From assembly GCA_964411065.1 (NCBI GenBank), contig CAYPJO010000012.1:1-37551 (forward strand): DNA of 37,551 nt, read 5' to 3'. Shown in pieces: positions 33,682 through 37,551 of the stretch; within the stretch, counting starts at the first letter, position 1, and each line of letters starts with the position of its first letter. The position numbers were made by a program, and so were the translations under genes. The stretch comes from DYHD01 sp964411065 (GTDB lineage Bacteria > Nitrospirota > Thermodesulfovibrionia > Thermodesulfovibrionales > Dissulfurispiraceae). Below the pieces are notes generated by a model. It made no database searches and was not told the DNA's origin. It was given only the letters and a program-made list of their open reading frames with translations.

Positions 33682-35592
33682 CTATTTCTGTTTTTTATCC
33701 ACATCTTCAAATTCTGCTTCTACAACATCTTCTTCTTGAGTCTTTGTTTTGGCAGTGTCGGTCTGACTGCTTCCTGTAGCAGTTTGAGAAGTTTTATAAA
33801 TATGCTCAGCAATCCTATGAGAAGCTTTGGCAAGCTCTTCTATGGCTGACTTTATTTCTGAAACACTCTGACTGGTATCTTTTGCTTTTCTACATCTCTC
33901 AATGGCAGATTCTATATCTTTCTTTTCACTTTCAGTTATCTTGCCACCATACTCTTTCAATGATTTTTCGACAGTATAAATCAAAGTATCTGCTTCGTTT
34001 CTTGCTTCAGCAAGTTGTTTCTTTTTCCTATCTTCTTCAGCGTGGGCTTCCGCATCCCTCACCATCCTCTTTATCTCCTCTTCAGAGAGCCCACTGGATG
34101 CCGTTATTCTAATGGATTGCTCTTTGCCAGTGCCTAAATCCTTCGCTGAGACATGCAATATCCCGTTGGCGTCTATATCAAAAGAAACTTCAATTTGTGG
34201 CACTCCTCTAGGAGCTGGGGGGATACCTATTAGTTCAAAGACACCAAGGAGTTTATTATCTACTGCCATTTCTCTTTCGCCTTGATAGACTTTGATGGTA
34301 ACGGCAGTTTGATTATCAGTGGCAGTTGAGAATATCTGAGATTTTTTAGTGGGAATAGTGGTATTTCTCTCTATTATCTTAGTAAATATCCCTCCCAATG
34401 TTTCAATTCCAAGAGAAAGAGGAGTAACATCAAGAAGAAGGACTTCCTTAACTTCCCCTTTTAGGACTGCTGCTTGTATTGCCGCTCCTACTGCGACTAC
34501 TTCATCAGGATTTACTGTTTTATTGGGGTCTTTCCTAAAGAAATCTTGCACTACCTGCTGGACCTTAGGCATTCGTGTCTGTCCTCCTACTAATATAACT
34601 TCGTCTATCTGCGTTTGAGATAGTCCAGCATCGGACAAAGCAATTTTACAAGGATTTATCGATTTAACAATAAGGTCATCTGTGAGTTGTTCCAATCTTG
34701 CCCTGGTAAGCTTCATCAGAAGGTGTTTTGGACCTGTAGCATCGGCAGTAATGAAGGGTAAATTTATTTCTGTTTCCATTGCTGTTGAGAGTTCTATTTT
34801 TGCCCTTTCTGCAGCTTCTTTGAGTCTTTGAAGTGCCATTTTATCATTTTTAAGGTCAATACCCTGTTCTTTCTTGAACTCATCCACTAACCAGTCAATG
34901 ATTCTCAGATCGAAATCATCTCCACCAAGATAGGTGTCTCCATTTGTAGATTTAACCTCTATAACACCCTCTCCAATCTCTAAGATAGATATATCAAAAG
35001 TTCCGCCACCTAAATCATAAACAGCAACTTTCTCCTCTTTCTTCTTGTCTAAGCCATAGGCAAGGGCAGCAGCAGTTGGCTCATTTATAATTCTAAGAAC
35101 ATTTAATCCTGCAATCCTTCCAGCATCTTTTGTTGCTTGCCTTTGACTGTCATCAAAATAAGCTGGGACAGTTATTACTGCTTCTGTAACAGGTTCTCCT
35201 AAATAATCTTCTGCTGCCTGTTTTAGTTTCTGCAGTATCATAGCAGATATCTCGGGAGGAGAATATCTTTTACCTCTTATCTCAACATGGGCATCTCCAT
35301 TGGGGGCTTCTACAATCTTGTATGGTAGCCTCTTTCTTGCATGCTCAACCTCTTTAGAGTTAAATTTTCTTCCCATTAACCTTTTTATAGAAAATATGGT
35401 ATTTTCTGGATTTGTTATAGCTTGTCGTTTAGCAATTTGTCCAACCAATCTCTCTCCCTTCTCAGTAATAGCAACCACTGAAGGGGTAGTTCTATTGCCT
35501 TCTTGATTAGGGATGACTACTGGTTCACCTCCAATTACAACTGCAACTACTGAATTGGTAGTTCCCAGATCTATTCCTATAGCTTTACCCAT
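33682..35592 (-). CDS. dnaK: Chaperone DnaK (Hsp70)
   Basis: ATP-driven folding chaperone of the cytoplasm. It starts GKAIGIDLGTTNSVVAVV. VYDLGGGTFDISILEIG and VILVGGQTRMPKVQQ are the Hsp70 signatures. LLLDVTPLSLGIETLGG marks the linker, and the C-terminal tail ends in EEDVVEAEFEDVDKK, close to the DnaK EEVXD terminus used for co-chaperone contact. Length (636 aa) is normal. AGGAGG precedes the ATG. It lies 14 bp after grpE. Confidence 0.98.
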   Translation of the reverse strand: MGKAIGIDLGTTNSVVAVVIGGEPVVIPNQEGNRTTPSVVAITEKGERLVGQIAKRQAITNPENTIFSIKRLMGRKFNSKEVEHARKRLPYKIVEAPNGDAHVEIRGKRYSPPEISAMILQKLKQAAEDYLGEPVTEAVITVPAYFDDSQRQATKDAGRIAGLNVLRIINEPTAAALAYGLDKKKEEKVAVYDLGGGTFDISILEIGEGVIEVKSTNGDTYLGGDDFDLRIIDWLVDEFKKEQGIDLKNDKMALQRLKEAAERAKIELSTAMETEINLPFITADATGPKHLLMKLTRARLEQLTDDLIVKSINPCKIALSDAGLSQTQIDEVILVGGQTRMPKVQQVVQDFFRKDPNKTVNPDEVVAVGAAIQAAVLKGEVKEVLLLDVTPLSLGIETLGGIFTKIIERNTTIPTKKSQIFSTATDNQTAVTIKVYQGEREMAVDNKLLGVFELIGIPPAPRGVPQIEVSFDIDANGILHVSAKDLGTGKEQSIRITASSGLSEEEIKRMVRDAEAHAEEDRKKKQLAEARNEADTLIYTVEKSLKEYGGKITESEKKDIESAIERCRKAKDTSQSVSEIKSAIEELAKASHRIAEHIYKTSQTATGSSQTDTAKTKTQEEDVVEAEFEDVDKKQK

Positions 35593-35606
35593 TTTTCATT
35601 CCTCCT

Positions 35607-36197
35607 TTATTTTTTTTCTTGATTTTCTTTGTTGATTATTCTTTTAGATACAGATACATAGGATGGCCTTAATATTTTATTATATAACATGTAACCTTTC
35701 CTGAACTCCTCAACAACAATATTATCTTCCAGTCCCTCTTTTTCAACTTGAGCCATCGCATGGTGATAAACTGGATCGAAGGGCTTCCCAACAGCTTCTA
35801 TTGTCTTCAGTCCTGCTTTTTCCAATACTCTTCTGAACTCCCTCAATGTATTCTCAATCCCCTTTACGAAGGACTTTTCGCTCTCTTTGTCGATTTCAGT
35901 GGCATGTTCAAGAGCTATCTCTAAAGTGTCTATAACTGGCAGAAGGTCTTGAATTAATAATTCATTTGAATAGAGCATTAATTCTTCTTTGTCCCTTTGA
36001 ACCTTTTTTTTGTAATTTTCGAATTCAGCATATAATCTGAGATGTTTTTCTCTTAAATCTTCCAGTTGGGACTTAAGCTGACTAATCTCATCTGCTACCT
36101 TTTCTTGAGTTAATTCACCAATAGGTACAGATTGATCATTACTTTGAAATAGTTGTTCAGTAACGGTTTTGCTTTTTATATCATTATTCTCATCCAT
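35607..36197 (-). CDS. grpE: Nucleotide exchange factor GrpE
   Basis: Exchange factor that releases ADP from DnaK. It begins with an acidic variable stretch, then the long coiled coil (DEISQLKSQLEDLREKHLRL, YAEFENYKKKVQRDKEEL). The beta-domain has GLKTIEAVGKPFDPVYHHAM and VEEFRKGYMLYNKILRPSYV, where GYMLYNKILRPS is close to the GrpE signature. Length (196 aa) is typical. The gene follows hrcA after a 217-bp gap in which no second CIRCE is seen. Confidence 0.95.
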   Translation of the reverse strand: MDENNDIKSKTVTEQLFQSNDQSVPIGELTQEKVADEISQLKSQLEDLREKHLRLYAEFENYKKKVQRDKEELMLYSNELLIQDLLPVIDTLEIALEHATEIDKESEKSFVKGIENTLREFRRVLEKAGLKTIEAVGKPFDPVYHHAMAQVEKEGLEDNIVVEEFRKGYMLYNKILRPSYVSVSKRIINKENQEKK

Positions 36198-36414
36198 GCT
36201 ATTAACCTCACTCCAAAATTATTTAAAAACACAATTACACCTTGAGCTAAGAAAGATTACGTATATGATTTCCATTAAAAGTTTTACAAGCAAATCATCA
36301 CTCTCTTTATAAACGAGTCAGTTTAAAAGGAGTTAAATAAGGTGACTTTTTAATTTTAACACATGGTAAGGAGTCATGAAAGTAATTTTTTACAGGATTT
36401 TAAATAAGCAAAAA

Positions 36415-37470
36415 TTAGTCAAAAGTTCTACTGACTAATTTTGCTACTATATCTACCATATTTATAGCTTTTAAATAATCCATTCTTTTTGGACCCAAAA
36501 GGGCTATAACTCCCATATTTCTCTTTTTATCTTTATAAGTAGATGCTACTACACTTAGACCTTTCAATTCATCGATGGGATTTTCACCCCCTATAAAAAC
36601 CTGTATACCATCGCTCTCCAGTAGTTCATTTAGTAATTTAATAATTAGATGTTTTTCTTTGATAGCTCTATAAAGCTCTTTTATTTTAGAGATATCAGAA
36701 AAATCTGGTAAGTTGATGGCATCATAAACTCCTGAGACATAGATATCCTCAGTTATTAAAGATAAAGCTTTTTGGTAAATCTTAATAGTCTTATTTATCA
36801 AATCATTATATTGATTCTTATCCGCAGATAATTTTTCGTTCAGTAGCTCCATTATCTTATCAAGCCTGTAACCTGAGTAATGGGTGTTTAAATAGTCCGA
36901 TATCCTGTTTAGATCGTGTTGAGAATAAGACGAAGGGATGCTAATTATTTTGTTGATTATCAAACCTTCTTTTGTTAACAATATAACTACTACAAGACCT
37001 GTAGAATACTTAATTAAATCTAACTTTTTAAAGGTTATACATTGTGGTCGTGGAGAGGCAATAAGGCTTATATAATTTGTGAGAGTGGAGATTGTATCCG
37101 TCGTTTTAGTAAAAATAGCATTAATATTATGCTGTTTTTTTAGCTTCCCAAGACTTTCAGTCAATTTAGCCAAAAAGTACTCTAATTCTTCATTACGCTC
37201 CCTTTCTTGAAGTTTTAAAATACAGTCAACATAATATCTATAACCCTTATCCGTTGGTATCCTTCCTGCCGAAGTATGGGGTTGAGTTAAGAAGCCATAA
37301 TCCTCTAAGTCCGCCATTATGTTTCTTACAGTTGCTGATGAGCACCCTAAGGAATAACGTTTTGTTAAAAACCGGGAGCTAACAGGTTCAAGATTCCGTA
37401 TGTAGCTCTCGACAACTGCGCAGAGAACTTTACTGCTTCTCTCATCCAATATATCATGTGTGATCTTCAT
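36415..37470 (-). CDS. hrcA: Heat-inducible transcription repressor HrcA
   Basis: Repressor of class I heat-shock genes; it binds CIRCE and is kept active by GroEL in studied bacteria. The N-terminal winged helix reads LEPVSSRFLTKRYSLGCSSA and NIMADLEDYGFLTQPHTSAG, followed by RIPTDKGYRYYVD, the family hallmark. A GAF-like middle (about 105-220) and a C-terminal domain ending in GVIALLGPKRMDY complete it. Length (351 aa) is normal. A CIRCE lies 6 bp upstream of its ATG, so it autoregulates and heads hrcA-grpE-dnaK-dnaJ-rsmE. groES/groEL are not in the window. Confidence 0.97.
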   Translation of the reverse strand: MKITHDILDERSSKVLCAVVESYIRNLEPVSSRFLTKRYSLGCSSATVRNIMADLEDYGFLTQPHTSAGRIPTDKGYRYYVDCILKLQERERNEELEYFLAKLTESLGKLKKQHNINAIFTKTTDTISTLTNYISLIASPRPQCITFKKLDLIKYSTGLVVVILLTKEGLIINKIISIPSSYSQHDLNRISDYLNTHYSGYRLDKIMELLNEKLSADKNQYNDLINKTIKIYQKALSLITEDIYVSGVYDAINLPDFSDISKIKELYRAIKEKHLIIKLLNELLESDGIQVFIGGENPIDELKGLSVVASTYKDKKRNMGVIALLGPKRMDYLKAINMVDIVAKLVSRTFD

Positions 37471-37476
37471 TGCTTT

Positions 37477-37503
37477 TTAGCACTCCTGATACTTGACTGC
37501 TAA
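37477..37503 (-). promoter_or_regulatory. CIRCE operator (HrcA binding site)
   Basis: TTAGCACTC, nine spacer bases, then GACTGCTAA. The consensus is TTAGCACTC-N9-GAGTGCTAA, so 17 of 18 arm positions match. It begins 2 bp downstream of the -10 box and covers the expected transcription start, the classic place for HrcA repression. Confidence 0.93.
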
Positions 37504-37505
37504 TA

Positions 37506-37534
37506 ATTTAACAACAAAATCCCCTCTCTGTCAA
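37506..37534 (-). promoter_or_regulatory. Sigma-70 promoter of the hrcA-grpE-dnaK-dnaJ operon
   Basis: On the minus strand a perfect TTGACA (37529-37534) and TTAAAT (37506-37511) are separated by 17 bp. Transcription would start near 37499, inside CIRCE, giving a leader of about 30 nt before hrcA. Confidence 0.75.
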
Positions 37535-37551
37535 GATTTCTACCAAGGAAG

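Noticed and set aside
36230..36330. Possible sigma-32-like promoter before grpE
   Set aside because: A CTTG-like box and CATATA do not fit the consensus in sequence or spacing, and CIRCE control upstream of hrcA already explains heat regulation.

Overview
This is about 37.5 kb of an AT-rich bacterial chromosome made almost entirely of conserved housekeeping genes, with one degraded accessory patch at about 7.4-11.4 kb. The cell is probably Gram-negative: it carries the LPS-heptose kinase RfaE1, and the hrcA-grpE-dnaK-dnaJ-rsmE order, separate glyQ/glyS subunits and FeoB/Fur are all bacterial. Some genes are of types often seen in anaerobes or thermophiles: a family-4 Fe-S uracil-DNA glycosylase, an archaeal-type RibL and a short MetE-like methyltransferase. 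A deep-branching Gram-negative such as a Nitrospirota or deltaproteobacterial-like anaerobe would fit, but the sequence alone does not settle the phylum.

Layout. At 0-5.3 kb (+) lie glgC with its own promoter, a nitroreductase, and a 1063-residue PEP-synthase-like ATP-grasp/phospho-His protein that ends in a lectin-like beta-sandwich instead of a PEP-binding barrel. At 5.4-7.4 kb (-) is a tight cofactor operon, ribL-coaE-ribF. From 7.4 to 11.4 kb comes a decayed region. It holds an intact EAL-CBS-GGDEF cyclic-di-GMP gene flanked by two 33-bp direct repeats, a decayed IS3-type element, an N-terminally truncated gene, a possible small gene and several hairpins. At 11.4-14.3 kb (-) are a chorismate-utilising synthase component I and mtaD. 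At 14.5-18.6 kb (+) are rfaE1, a PP-loop/NFACT-R tRNA-modification-type protein overlapped by a HAD phosphatase, and a MetE-like gene that appears to be leaderless. At 18.7-24.6 kb (-) are glyQ-glyS and feoB-fur. At 25.2-31.8 kb (+) is a nine-gene, closely packed operon: DUF4139 exported protein, acyltransferase, M28 peptidase, tsaE, nadK, UDG4, HIT, ribH, nusB. At 31.7-37.5 kb (-) is the heat-shock operon hrcA-grpE-dnaK-dnaJ-rsmE, with a sigma-70 promoter and a CIRCE operator.

How the genes connect. Flavin and nucleotide cofactor synthesis recurs (ribF, ribL, ribH, coaE, nadK). MtaD and the MetE-like protein both touch the methionine/SAM cycle. Fur probably controls its own operon with feoB through a palindrome inside the feoB promoter. 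HrcA represses its own operon through CIRCE. No CRISPR array, tRNA, rRNA or prophage was found. The most unusual items are the dikinase-lectin fusion near glgC, the side-by-side bacterial and archaeal FAD-synthesis genes, and the repeat-flanked c-di-GMP gene in a graveyard of mobile DNA.
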